From Burkholderia sp. S171 (GTDB lineage: Bacteria; Pseudomonadota; Gammaproteobacteria; Burkholderiales; Burkholderiaceae), in NCBI RefSeq assembly GCF_009766085.1, contig NZ_LMUF01000061.1, positions 87,939 to 151,938 of the forward strand: a DNA stretch of 64,000 nt. Reading direction: 5' to 3'. The position numbers and the translations under genes are program-made. How positions within the stretch are numbered: position 1 is the first letter of the stretch; every line of letters begins with the position of its first letter. Positions 45,015-54,427 of this stretch are shown piece by piece. Below the pieces are notes generated by a model. It had not been told where the DNA came from. It made no database searches and saw nothing but the letters and a program-made list of their open reading frames with translations.

Positions 45015-45515
45015 ATGTCCGATAACTTTGAACGGGAAATTCCCAAGGCCCGAATTTCCATCTCCGTGGACTTGCACACTGGCGGCGCGCTGCAGCGAGT
45101 TGAACTGCCTCTCAAGCTCCTCGTCATGGGTGACTACAGCGCCGGACAGGCGAGTGACGCACTTGCCCAGCGGAAAAGGATCGACGTCCATAAAAGTAAT
45201 TTTGATGCGGTTCTCGCTGAGCTGAACCCGAAGATTGACGTCGATCTGGAGAACGCGCTGGACGGCGAAAACCCGGGCTCGCGCGTAGCGCTGGGCTTCA
45301 AGTCGATGAAGGACTTCGAACCGGAAAATGTCGCAGCTCAGATTCCGCAATTGCAGAGGCTCATAGCCATGCGCAATCTGCTACGCGATCTTAAATCGAA
45401 CCTGCTTGATAACAGCGCGTTTCAGATCGAACTGGAGCGAATCGTCAAAAGTGAGTCGCTTTCCGAAAGCCTGATCGCCGAGCTCGGGCGCCTCGGCACT
45501 GCGGAGTTAGCGTGA
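45015..45515 (+). CDS. tssB: T6SS contractile sheath small subunit TssB
   Basis: 166 residues. Small sheath protein pairing with TssC. The start SDNFEREIPKARISISVDLH and the KSMKDFEPENVAAQIPQLQ segment are typical. The stop overlaps the tssC GTG start. Confidence 0.95.
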   Translation: MSDNFEREIPKARISISVDLHTGGALQRVELPLKLLVMGDYSAGQASDALAQRKRIDVHKSNFDAVLAELNPKIDVDLENALDGENPGSRVALGFKSMKDFEPENVAAQIPQLQRLIAMRNLLRDLKSNLLDNSAFQIELERIVKSESLSESLIAELGRLGTAELA

Positions 45516-47062
45516 CGCGCACTGATGATCCACAAGTAGGCGCTGTGCAACCTTCGCCATCTGCACACAACAGCCTCAGCGTTTTAGCCAATCTGTTTGA
45601 AAAAATCGACCTGACTCCGGCGTACAAAGTGCGGCCACTAGAAGGGTTTCAGGATAACGATGCGTTATCCGCCGTGCCAGTCGACGAACGCTTGTCCCGA
45701 GCGCTTGGCGTGCTCATGGCGATGGTGGCCGACTCTGGCCGCCCGGTCGGAAGTCTCGATAAATCGCTGCTGGATTTTCATATTGATGCACTTGATCGGC
45801 GCGTCAATCAATGCCTCGATACCGTGATGCACTCAACGCAGTTTCAGGCGATCGAGTCAGCGTGGCGCGGGTTGAAGTTTCTGGTCGACCACACTGATTT
45901 CCGTAAAAACGTGAAGATCGAAGTGCTTGACTGCGCAAAGGAGACTTTGCAGCAAGACTTCGACGATACGCCGGAAGTGATCCAGAGTGGGTTGTACCAC
46001 CACGCGTACATCCAGGAATATGACACGCCCGGCGGCCACCCGATCAGCGCGATCATCTCCGCCTTCGAGTTCGTGAATTCGGCAAAGGATATTGCGCTGC
46101 TGCGCAATATTTCGAAGGTGGCGGCTGCTGCGCACATGCCGTTTATCGGTGCCGTGGGTCCGGCATTTTTCGGCAAGAAGTCGATGGAGGACGTTGTAGC
46201 GATCCAGGATATTGGCGACTACTTCGATCGTGCGGACTATCTCAAGTGGATGGCTTTTCGCCGCACTGAAGATGCCCGCTACATCGGTCTTACGATGCCG
46301 CGCGTTCTCGGTCGGCAGCCGTATGGTCCAGCTAACACGCCCGTGCGAGACCTGAACTATCGGGAAACCGTCAAGGGTACAGATCCAGATCGCTTCCTTT
46401 GGGTCAGCGCATCGTTCGCTTTCGCGGCGAACATGGTGCATAGCTTTGTCCGCAACGGTTGGTGCGTTCAGATCCGGGGACCGCAAGCAGGCGGGAAGGT
46501 TGCCGGCTTGCCCGTGCATCAGTATGAACTGGGCATTGGATTTCAAAACAAGATTTCAGCAGAGGTGTTGATCCCTGAAACGCGGGAATTCGAGTTCGCG
46601 AATCTGGGTTTCATTCCGCTGTCGTTCTTTGAGAACCTTGACTTCGCTTGTTTCTTCTCCGCAAATTCCGCACAGAAGCCTGCGCTTTATGCCACTCCGG
46701 AAGCCACGGGCAACAGCAGGATCAACGCGCGCCTGCCCTACCTGTTCCTGCTGTCACGCATTGCGCATCACCTGAAATTGATTCAGCGCGAAAACATTGG
46801 TACGACCAAGGACAGACGTCTGCTCGAAGTCGAGCTCAATAACTGGATCAAGACGCTTGTCACCGAGATGACTGATCCCACCGATGACCTCCAGGCCGCG
46901 CATCCGCTGCGTCAAGCGGAAGTAACGGTAGAAGACATTGAGGACAACCCAGGTTTCTTTCGCGTCAGGCTATTTGTCGTCCCGCACTTTCAGGTGGAAG
47001 GGATGGATGTCGGCCTTTCGATGGTTTCGCAGATGCCGCGGGATAAAAGCGACTCAATGTAG
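45512..47062 (+). CDS. tssC: T6SS contractile sheath large subunit TssC
   Basis: 516 residues, starting at a GTG overlapping the tssB stop. The large sheath protein signature is clear: FQAIESAWRGLKFLVDHTDF, then RLPYLFLLSRIAHHLKLIQR near the C-terminus. The sheath of TssB/TssC drives secretion. Confidence 0.95.
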   Translation: MTRTDDPQVGAVQPSPSAHNSLSVLANLFEKIDLTPAYKVRPLEGFQDNDALSAVPVDERLSRALGVLMAMVADSGRPVGSLDKSLLDFHIDALDRRVNQCLDTVMHSTQFQAIESAWRGLKFLVDHTDFRKNVKIEVLDCAKETLQQDFDDTPEVIQSGLYHHAYIQEYDTPGGHPISAIISAFEFVNSAKDIALLRNISKVAAAAHMPFIGAVGPAFFGKKSMEDVVAIQDIGDYFDRADYLKWMAFRRTEDARYIGLTMPRVLGRQPYGPANTPVRDLNYRETVKGTDPDRFLWVSASFAFAANMVHSFVRNGWCVQIRGPQAGGKVAGLPVHQYELGIGFQNKISAEVLIPETREFEFANLGFIPLSFFENLDFACFFSANSAQKPALYATPEATGNSRINARLPYLFLLSRIAHHLKLIQRENIGTTKDRRLLEVELNNWIKTLVTEMTDPTDDLQAAHPLRQAEVTVEDIEDNPGFFRVRLFVVPHFQVEGMDVGLSMVSQMPRDKSDSM

Positions 47063-47134
47063 CTGTGGACAGCACACCTCAATAATCAGCCGATGTCTTG
47101 CAAAGACATATTGGCCAACTGGAGACGCCCATTA

Positions 47135-49462
47135 ATGGGAATCATGGTTCTACCGACGCAAGCCTATAGCCTGTGCATCTCGAAGCAACCCGCCGCTTTC
47201 TCCGTGCTGTCTTTGGAGGGCGAAGAGGCAATTAGCCAGATCTACCAGCATGTGATCGAGTTCACGTGCGCCCGCGCCGGACTTCCAATTGCAGACGTTC
47301 TGGGTAAACGAGCCAAGTTCCTCGTTGAACCGGTAGATCCGAACGCGGGATTGCCGGCGGCGTTGGCCGCGCGCGTGGTGAAGCCACCCGAGCGGCTGAT
47401 CAGTGGGATTGTCATCGAATTCGATGAATTGAGCTCATCTGCCGATGAAACGCGGTACAGCGTGAAGCTTGTACCGCGTGTGTCCAATCTTGGCTCCGAG
47501 ATTGGAAGCCGGTTGTTTCAGAACCAGACGGTGCCCGCTGTTATCGAATCAGTGTTGCGGCACTACGGTAATACCGCCGTTGATTTCAAGTTCCAGCTTA
47601 GAGCCGAGTACGAAACCCATGAATACATTACGCAGTATGCCGAATCGGCGCTGGCGTTCATCCAGCGTATTGCTGCTGAAGAGGGAATTTGGTTCCGGTT
47701 CGAACAGACGCCCGAGCACGAAGTCATTGTGTTTGGCGACGACCTCGATGCGTACGCGCGTGATCCGAAACTCTCGGCGCCGTATCGCGAGGAAGGCGGT
47801 TTTGCCAGCCGAGGTGCAGATTCAGTCATGACACTGGTCGAGCGCCGCAAGCGCGTGGCGCAATCGATTACGGTCGATGACTATAACCATCGGACTGCAG
47901 GCGTAGCGCTGCTCACGCAGGTGAATACTGCACGCGACGACGAAACTACTGTCGGCAATCAGTACCGCTGGGGTGAGCATTACACCACGCCCGATGCCGG
48001 CAAGCGCGTAGCGACCTTGCGCCATCAGGCCGAATTGGCCCAGCAAGTTATCTTTGAAGGGACCGGTAATGTGATTGGCATGACGCCTGGCGCTGTCTTC
48101 CGCTTTACCAATCGCGAGCTCGACAATGCTGAACATGGATTGATGATCACGCGTGTCAAGCACAAGGCGTCGCGCAAGGAGGCGTACACCTGCGAGTTCA
48201 CGGCAATTCCGTCGGATCGTATCTATCGGTCGATGGTGGATCCTGCTGCCAAGCGGCGCATTACCGGCATTTTGCCGGCGCGGGTCATGTCACCCGATAA
48301 CTACAAGTACGCGTACATGACGCCGCAGAGCGGGTACAGGATCAAGTCGCCGTTCGATCTCGATGAATGGAGTCCGGGTGGGACCAGCCGGCCGGTTCGG
48401 TTGGCGAAGCCGTACGCGGGGAGAGATTATGGGCATCACTTTCCGTTGATCGACGGGACGGAGGTGGCCGTTATTTTTACGGATGGGGATCCGAATCGCC
48501 CCATTATTATTGGCGCAATGCATGACAGTCAGCATCAGGACCACGTTAATAACGAGAACAACGCTCGCAACATCCTTCGTACTGCTGGCGGTAATGAAAT
48601 GCGGATGGAGGACCGCGAGGGAACCGAACACGTTCATCTGACAACACCGTTTCAGGCGAGTCAGTTGAACCTGGGTCATATGGTGAATGACCAGCGGGAG
48701 AAGCGAGGGCTGGGTGGTGAGCTGAGATCGGACGAGCATGTCGCTGTACGGGGAGGGATGGGGGTTCTCGTTTCTGCTGAGGCGCAGCCGAATGCCGTTG
48801 GTAAGCAATTGGACATGCAGAACGCCAGCGACACGCTCACGCAAGCTTTGGAGATTATGAGCACGCTGAACGACTCGGCGACGGCCGCGAAGGCTTGGGT
48901 TGCGGAGATCAATGCGCAGCGCGTTTTGCTCGAACAAAAGCTGTCGCAACTTCAAGCACCGGTTGTACTGGCGTCCGCCCCGCAGGGTATTGCGCTTGCG
49001 AGCGGTCAACATGTGCAGATGTCGGCGAAGAAACACGTCTTCGTGACGGCTGGCGATGGTCTCGATATAGGTGTCCTCAAACGCATCACGGCCGCGGCTG
49101 GCGATGCGATCTCGCTATTCGCAGCCAGACTCGGTATCAAGATCTTTGCAGCGAAGGGGAAGATCCAGATTCAGGCGCAGGGCGACGAAATGGAACTCCA
49201 GTCGTTGAAGGACCTTTTGATCAGTTCGTCGAATGGTGAGGTCAAGATCACTGCGTCGAAGGGCATCACGTTGGGCGATGGATCCGGGGCTTATCTCAAG
49301 GTGGCGAACGGGAAGATCGAGTTGGTGAGTACGAGCGAAGTCGACGTTAAGGGTGGGCTGAATGTGGATGGGCCAGGGGGCGGGAGTTTTACGTTTCCCA
49401 GTTGGGACGGCGTACCCGTACAGGTCATAAAGGACCGTATGAAATCTGGTTTTTCTATCTAA
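47135..49462 (+). CDS. vgrG: T6SS spike protein VgrG/TssI with DUF2345-type extension
   Basis: About 775 residues from ATG 47135 (GGAG ten bases upstream); ATG 47093 or 47144 are alternative starts. The gp27/gp5-like core includes the N-terminal beta region (QIYQHVIEFTCARAG), the gp5 OB fold (YGHHFPLIDGTEVAVIFTDG and DPNRPIIIGAMHDSQH) and a C-terminal beta-helix-like DUF2345 part ending DGPGGGSFTFPSW. The adjacent effector probably rides on this spike. No PAAR gene is nearby. Confidence 0.93.
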   Translation: MGIMVLPTQAYSLCISKQPAAFSVLSLEGEEAISQIYQHVIEFTCARAGLPIADVLGKRAKFLVEPVDPNAGLPAALAARVVKPPERLISGIVIEFDELSSSADETRYSVKLVPRVSNLGSEIGSRLFQNQTVPAVIESVLRHYGNTAVDFKFQLRAEYETHEYITQYAESALAFIQRIAAEEGIWFRFEQTPEHEVIVFGDDLDAYARDPKLSAPYREEGGFASRGADSVMTLVERRKRVAQSITVDDYNHRTAGVALLTQVNTARDDETTVGNQYRWGEHYTTPDAGKRVATLRHQAELAQQVIFEGTGNVIGMTPGAVFRFTNRELDNAEHGLMITRVKHKASRKEAYTCEFTAIPSDRIYRSMVDPAAKRRITGILPARVMSPDNYKYAYMTPQSGYRIKSPFDLDEWSPGGTSRPVRLAKPYAGRDYGHHFPLIDGTEVAVIFTDGDPNRPIIIGAMHDSQHQDHVNNENNARNILRTAGGNEMRMEDREGTEHVHLTTPFQASQLNLGHMVNDQREKRGLGGELRSDEHVAVRGGMGVLVSAEAQPNAVGKQLDMQNASDTLTQALEIMSTLNDSATAAKAWVAEINAQRVLLEQKLSQLQAPVVLASAPQGIALASGQHVQMSAKKHVFVTAGDGLDIGVLKRITAAAGDAISLFAARLGIKIFAAKGKIQIQAQGDEMELQSLKDLLISSSNGEVKITASKGITLGDGSGAYLKVANGKIELVSTSEVDVKGGLNVDGPGGGSFTFPSWDGVPVQVIKDRMKSGFSI

Positions 49463-49472
49463 AGGCACCCTT

Positions 49473-52067
49473 ATGACAAACGCTGCAAAATCGCCTCCCA
49501 AAAAAGACAGTCCGCTGACCGAACTGCCTTTCTCTTATCCGTTCAGGAAGCCTGGCGAGAAGGAGTTCACTGACGAACATGAGTTCCATAAGCTCTTGGC
49601 AGACGAGAGCACTGGCTTTTTCCCCATAAGCGATTCCGGCATGTGGCACGGTGGTATCCATGTGTCGGCAGCCGGCGCAGGAAAACAGCTAGATCTGAAA
49701 TATGGGGTTCGTTGTATCGCTAAAGGCGATGTGGTGGCGTACCGGGTCGATAGCGTCTATCCAGTCAGCGAACTGCCGGCGCAAGAGGGTTCGCCGACCG
49801 TCAAAGCACCGTATAGCACAGGGTTCACGCTAGTTAGGCACAGCATGGAATACCCACGCGGGCAAAAGCTGACGTTCTTCAGTTTGTATATGCATCTGCA
49901 AAGTGTTGAAGAGTATGAGAAGGACAGCACGCTGAAAAAGCCTGCGTATTGGGACTTGGCGTACGAAATCTTAGATTCGGCTATGGATCGGCCAGAAGCT
50001 AACGCAAATACCGGCATAGCTGCACCTGAAGAACAAGTCGGTTTGCGAGTTCGTGCGGCACCGCGGCGTGGACAGATTCTTGCAATTCTGCCGCAAGGAG
50101 CGCGGCTTAGGATCGGTGAAAAAAAAGAGAAAGATCTGTGGGGAAAAATTGTCGAGATCGAATCGGACGGCGATATGTATCCCCCGCAGGCCGGGGCATA
50201 TGCCGCCGACGATGCGAAGACCGGATGGATTTTTCTAGGCGAGGAACACGGCAAGCCGGTTGTTAAGCAGGTTTTGTCGGACACGCAGCTAGACCGCGTG
50301 GTCGTCTTGCCCAAACCGTTTCCTATTAATGCTGGTGACCTTATCGGCCACCTCGGCCAGTATGACCTGTTGAGTCCGCCGACCGCGGGAAACCGGATGG
50401 TACACATCGAGGTGCTATGCGATGAGGAGGTGGAGTCGTATATAAAGCAGAGTAGAACGTATGTAGATCAGCATGCGAAAGATGAAGATCACACGATTGT
50501 TCGCGTCGACAAGCAGGTGAAGCTTTACAAGAAAATGGGCCAGGAGGGCGTGAGTGCGCCGGAGACGGGTGTAGTGCAAATCTATCCGGTATCGGTTCTG
50601 GCCGCAGGCAAGAAGGAGGATCAGGCCCAGGAAACCGTAGCCGGAAGCGATGGACTGAAAGCGCACTGGTGGATGATCGACAGCGCGGACGTGCGTCACG
50701 CTTCCATTGAAGGTTGGGTGCGGGAAACAAATCATGCGGGAGGAAGGGTGACGCTGGAAGCGCCACATCAGTGGGTCGACTTCAAGACGCTCGAAGAGGC
50801 TCACGATCCTACGCATACGATGTTCGCTAGTGCGCAAGGTTGGATCGACTACAAGCTGGACGCTCCGGTACCCGACGTTGCTGCATTGGCCAAGTTAAGT
50901 CCCGCCGCGAACGAGATATATCGGGCGGCGTATCCGACGGGGTCAGGGGCGCAAGCTGCGGACGAATTGCGTAAAGCGTCGAAGGATAAGTGGCGCCAGT
51001 TGATCTTGTCGCGATTAATCGTGCGCCATGAGAGCGAGTGGGCTAATCCGGCGAAGTGGGATTCTCTATTTGCGCAGGTCGAAGAGCGGACCGCACACGA
51101 TCCGTCGCTGGATGAGGAGAAGAAACGGATCGCTAAGCTCGTGTGGTGGAGCGATGCGGCGGCGGGGGAGATTGAAGGGTTTCCGTCGTCACCGGAGGTC
51201 TTTCACATCCATCCGATTGGGTTGTTGGGTAACTTCGTTTCGCGCTCATGCATTTGCGTCAGCGATTTAACTGCAGACCAGTTGCACAGAATTGCAACAA
51301 GCGCGTCCGAGCAATTGATCAACAGGTACGTCGATGCTTTAATCGGAGCGTTTAACGACTATAAAATTAGCAGCTGCGTCGCAAGAGCCCATTTTCTCGC
51401 CCAACTGCTTCATGAAAGTGGGGAGATGCAATTTACGCGTGAACTTGGCGCAAAAAAAGAGTATGACCCATGGAGAGGTCGCGGGCTTATCCAGCTCACG
51501 CACGAAACAGATTATCGTGCCTATCAAACATATTCGGGCGAAGATTTTACTTCCAACGTTGTTGCAATGGCGAAACTCGAAGTGTCCCCGCATGCGGTGC
51601 TTTCCGCAGCATGGTTTTTCTGTATAAACAGTAATCTACTAGGCGCAAGTATCGATGACGATTTTATCTGGATCACACGAATAGTAAACGGCGGATTCAA
51701 TAATTATGATGACCGCCTGCGGTATTTAAATCGCGCGATCGGAGTTTTCGACGCAAAATCATGCTTGAAACTAAATCGACATGGAATTTACAAATTTGAG
51801 GAGAGTAGGGCTTTCAACGAGAAGCGGGCGTCATTTGCTTGGGGATTATGGAGCGACCCTGGGCTTCAGAAAATCGGTAAGACGAAGGATAAGGCTGAAT
51901 CGCTTGCCGGATATTCGCGTTACATTGAACTGGATGATCAGAAAAGGCTCTCGACTGGGTCCAAAGGCGGCTCTAAAGACACCGGTTGGTACGGAATTGG
52001 TAAAAATACCGACGTACGCGAATATGCGCTTACTCGTACTAAGCAGCTAAATATTACCAGTGGATGA
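49473..52067 (+). CDS. Candidate T6SS peptidoglycan hydrolase effector (M23-like, SH3b, GH19)
   Basis: 864 residues, ten bases after vgrG. The N-terminal ~330 residues look like a peptidase M23 fold (HGGIH at 59-63, SLYMHL with His141, GDLIGHLG, VHIEV with His311), interrupted near 185-260 by an SH3b-like domain (VGLRVRAAPRRGQILAILPQ). The zinc site looks altered: HxxxH rather than HxxxD, and HxE rather than HxH, so peptidase activity is doubtful. The C-terminal part (about 590-770) is a GH19 chitinase/lysozyme-type muramidase: Glu648 in LLHES, Glu657 in FTREL, RGRGLIQLT, and ITRIVNGGFNNYDDR. The C-terminal half is AT-richer than the N-terminal half, as if joined recently. No signal peptide, as expected for T6SS cargo. 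The stop overlaps the next gene (ATGA). Confidence 0.85.
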   Translation: MTNAAKSPPKKDSPLTELPFSYPFRKPGEKEFTDEHEFHKLLADESTGFFPISDSGMWHGGIHVSAAGAGKQLDLKYGVRCIAKGDVVAYRVDSVYPVSELPAQEGSPTVKAPYSTGFTLVRHSMEYPRGQKLTFFSLYMHLQSVEEYEKDSTLKKPAYWDLAYEILDSAMDRPEANANTGIAAPEEQVGLRVRAAPRRGQILAILPQGARLRIGEKKEKDLWGKIVEIESDGDMYPPQAGAYAADDAKTGWIFLGEEHGKPVVKQVLSDTQLDRVVVLPKPFPINAGDLIGHLGQYDLLSPPTAGNRMVHIEVLCDEEVESYIKQSRTYVDQHAKDEDHTIVRVDKQVKLYKKMGQEGVSAPETGVVQIYPVSVLAAGKKEDQAQETVAGSDGLKAHWWMIDSADVRHASIEGWVRETNHAGGRVTLEAPHQWVDFKTLEEAHDPTHTMFASAQGWIDYKLDAPVPDVAALAKLSPAANEIYRAAYPTGSGAQAADELRKASKDKWRQLILSRLIVRHESEWANPAKWDSLFAQVEERTAHDPSLDEEKKRIAKLVWWSDAAAGEIEGFPSSPEVFHIHPIGLLGNFVSRSCICVSDLTADQLHRIATSASEQLINRYVDALIGAFNDYKISSCVARAHFLAQLLHESGEMQFTRELGAKKEYDPWRGRGLIQLTHETDYRAYQTYSGEDFTSNVVAMAKLEVSPHAVLSAAWFFCINSNLLGASIDDDFIWITRIVNGGFNNYDDRLRYLNRAIGVFDAKSCLKLNRHGIYKFEESRAFNEKRASFAWGLWSDPGLQKIGKTKDKAESLAGYSRYIELDDQKRLSTGSKGGSKDTGWYGIGKNTDVREYALTRTKQLNITSG

Positions 52068-52950
52068 TTAATATGCCTAAACACGCAAAAATTTATTTAG
52101 TTTTGGCGATAATTTTCGCTGCAACATCCGGAGTTAACGCCAAAGCCATAGATATGGCCGTAAGCGGTGATTTTGAAGGAAACGGAAAGTTAAATAAATT
52201 TGAATACGCGGTCGATCGTTCGGGAATGGAGATCGATTACTATTCGACAACAGGAAAAAAATTCACTACGAGCAAAAGGCTTTTGACGAATGCAGTTCAA
52301 TGGCATTGTATCAAGTGGTCAATACCCCTCAGATTGCGATCGATGGCTCTTGCTCCAGCCAAGGAGGACAGATTTTCACACATATCTATGAGTGGAGTCG
52401 CGAAAATGCAGATTGGTGTCTGATTCGAGAGATAACAGGAGAAAAGGCGGATTTAGATTCAAATGACGCCGCAGGGTCTCGACAGGTCAACCGGGTTCTT
52501 GGATGTCCGCGGATAGGCAACGACGGCCCGTATTCTTACCCTCCCCAGAAAGCGATTTCGGATGAAATAAGACGAAAATTCGCCTTTCTCAATCAGATAA
52601 AGAATAACAAAAAATTACTTACCGCTTATTTCGCAAGTGTCCCTTTTTACGATTCGATAGAAATTTCAGAGAATGTTACGGTCGATAATGTAGCAGCAGC
52701 AAACGATTTTGCATATCATCTTCTAGAAAGCGGGCGCTCAGATGATTCTATTCAACTGCTTGAAACCTTGGTTCGAGGGTTTCCTGACAGGGTAGTTGCC
52801 AAGTTAAACCTCGCAGATGCATATTGGGACAGCCAGCTAATTCAACGGGCTCAAGGTATGTACACGTTGTATGTTGCTCAAATGAAGCAATTGGGGAAGA
52901 GCGCCCGTATTCCGTCGCAAGTCTACGCTCGACTCAAACCCAACCACTAA
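52064..52950 (+). pseudogene. Cognate immunity-like periplasmic protein, frameshifted at an A7 tract
   Basis: Two overlapping frames form one exported protein of about 295 residues. Frame 1 starts at ATG 52064 (four-base overlap with the effector stop), has a signal peptide (KIYLVLAIIFAATSGVNA) and ends at 52423 in nonsense. From the A7 run at 52255-52261, the -1 frame continues sensibly (IHYEQKAFDECSSM, then NTPQIAIDGSCSSQGGQ) to 52950. The C-terminus holds TPR-like helices (AANDFAYHLLESGRSDDSIQ, VAKLNLADAYWD). Position, export and coupling fit an immunity protein against a cell-wall effector. The break falls on GG-A-AAA-AAA, a -1 slippery heptamer in the correct phase. An A8 tract would restore one open frame. 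A standalone protein from ATG 52300 is less likely. Confidence 0.7.
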
Positions 52951-53084
52951 ACGAGGCAAACAATTTCTATATTACTCGCGCCTCAATCCGTGGACTAAGA
53001 TAATTTTATTTTTTCGACCACTTTTCTGAATTGTTTGCGAACGTAATTAAGCCGATGCCACTGTTGCTGGAGCGTAAGTGAAAA

Positions 53085-53565
53085 TTGAGAGCCGTTGGTT
53101 TTTTGCCGTTTGTCGGTTTTCTCGCCGCAAATGCCAATGCGTCCCCCAGCATGTGTTTAGACGGGGAAAACATAATTTTTAATTGCGGTCTGAAAGGGGG
53201 CTCTTGCATCTCTTTGTATTTCCCGCACCAATAGCCTATTGGCCTATCGGAAGGGAACTCCAGGGGAATTAAAGCTGGTGCTAGACGAAAACCGTTTTGG
53301 AACAGGGGCTGTATTTCTGCTAAGCAATGCTCAATATGCTGGGGGATACGAATCGCATATCAGATTTTCAAACGGCAGAGTCACTTACCTCTTATACGAT
53401 AAATCGGTGAAAACTGATAATGGTCCTGAAGCCTCGGTCGGCATCGTTGTTTACAAAAAGGGAAAGAAAATCGCCAATTTAAGTTGTGAAAACAATGCTT
53501 CTATCAGCGCCGAAGCCTACGAGGCGATGCGACAGGAGGATTTCAACGCCATACAAACGCAGTGA
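53085..53565 (+). pseudogene. Second exported immunity-like gene, frameshifted at a G5 tract
   Basis: The N-terminal part (TTG start at 53085, RAVGFLPFVGFLAANANASP then MCLDGENIIFNCGLKG) is a signal peptide plus the first strands of a small Cys-containing periplasmic domain. After AAAGGGGG (53193-53200) this frame stops at 53232. The +1 frame carries the rest: ASLCISRTNSLLAYRKGTPG and on to 53565. Removing one G gives a continuous protein of about 160 residues. Such secreted proteins recur near T6SS cell-wall effectors. The C-terminal frame alone (from TTG 53239) would lack export. Confidence 0.6.
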
Positions 53566-53767
53566 CGATGCCAAGCCGCTCACACTACGCCGGCTTATAT
53601 GACGTGAAATTGAATTGAGCGAGTCGCAGTTAACTGCGAAACTCACGGCCGGGCACTCTCGCGAGTTCTTAAGCGTTGATATCGCGCATCGGTGAAGAAG
53701 CCATGGATATTGTCTGGAAGAATGCTGTCAGATCAACCTTTCGTGTCGTGAATATGTACAGTCAATT
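53566..53767. other. Intergenic segment with a 16-bp palindrome
   Basis: TCGCAGTTAACTGCGA at 53624-53639 is a perfect palindrome between two immunity-like genes, flanked by GAG/CTC. No gene seen. Confidence 0.45.
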
Positions 53768-54346
53768 ATGCAAGAAAAAATGAGAAGCAACACTCGATCA
53801 ACGGCTTGGACGGTAAGAGCTGCGTCTACCTTATTATTAGTTTGCACCTTAGTTTCGGTCCCCTCGTTAGCGCAAGTTGGTTATGTTACGTCGCCGACTA
53901 TCTCGGCCAACGATCTTCGCAAAGGGTGTTCAATTTTCTTTCAAAAAGACTTCAAATACTCTGATAGCGATCCATTGAGCTCTAATATTTTTAATATTCA
54001 AGCTTCCTGGATGTGTGTTGGAAGTCAGCAGATAGCAATCGATCGATACGAGATTGAAGGAAGCAGTCCTGAGATTTTAACAGTGCTTTTTTGGAAGCAT
54101 CAAAGGGCAGTTATTCTTGTGAGATGGGCGACAAGCTCACAAGCATCAGATTTTCAAGGCGATTACTACAGAGTATATGTTTACGATTACAGAAAAAACA
54201 ATGTAAAAAAGCCATTTGTGGGTCGTAACGACATAGACAAGAGATTTGGTGAAGGTTGGGATGGAATTCTAAATGGAAAAAAGATTTTGTATCGATATAA
54301 AGATGCTAAAAGCATACGATCGAGATTGAATAAAATTGGTTATTAG
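53768..54346 (+). CDS. Exported hypothetical protein in the T6SS immunity array
   Basis: 192 residues; signal peptide to about residue 35 (ending PSLAQVG), then a mixed alpha/beta domain with two Cys (GCSIFF, WMCVGS) and YYRVYVYDYRKNN. AT-rich and lysine-rich, unlike its surroundings. No family recognised. An immunity or effector-associated role is inferred only from position. Confidence 0.7.
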   Translation: MQEKMRSNTRSTAWTVRAASTLLLVCTLVSVPSLAQVGYVTSPTISANDLRKGCSIFFQKDFKYSDSDPLSSNIFNIQASWMCVGSQQIAIDRYEIEGSSPEILTVLFWKHQRAVILVRWATSSQASDFQGDYYRVYVYDYRKNNVKKPFVGRNDIDKRFGEGWDGILNGKKILYRYKDAKSIRSRLNKIGY

Positions 54347-54427
54347 TATGAGCTACAGAACTCTTAAAGAGAATATCTTAAGAATTCCGACCATATGTGA
54401 AAATTTTAATAAGTTGAGACATAAAAA

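Noticed and set aside
44881..45225. 114-residue frame overlapping tssB, considered as a small T6SS gene such as hcp
   Set aside because: Its sequence does not resemble Hcp, and it overlaps the secure tssB gene in another frame.
52300..52950. Independent gene starting at ATG 52300
   Set aside because: It would lack a signal peptide and begins inside a conserved-looking continuous domain; better explained as the second half of the frameshifted immunity gene.
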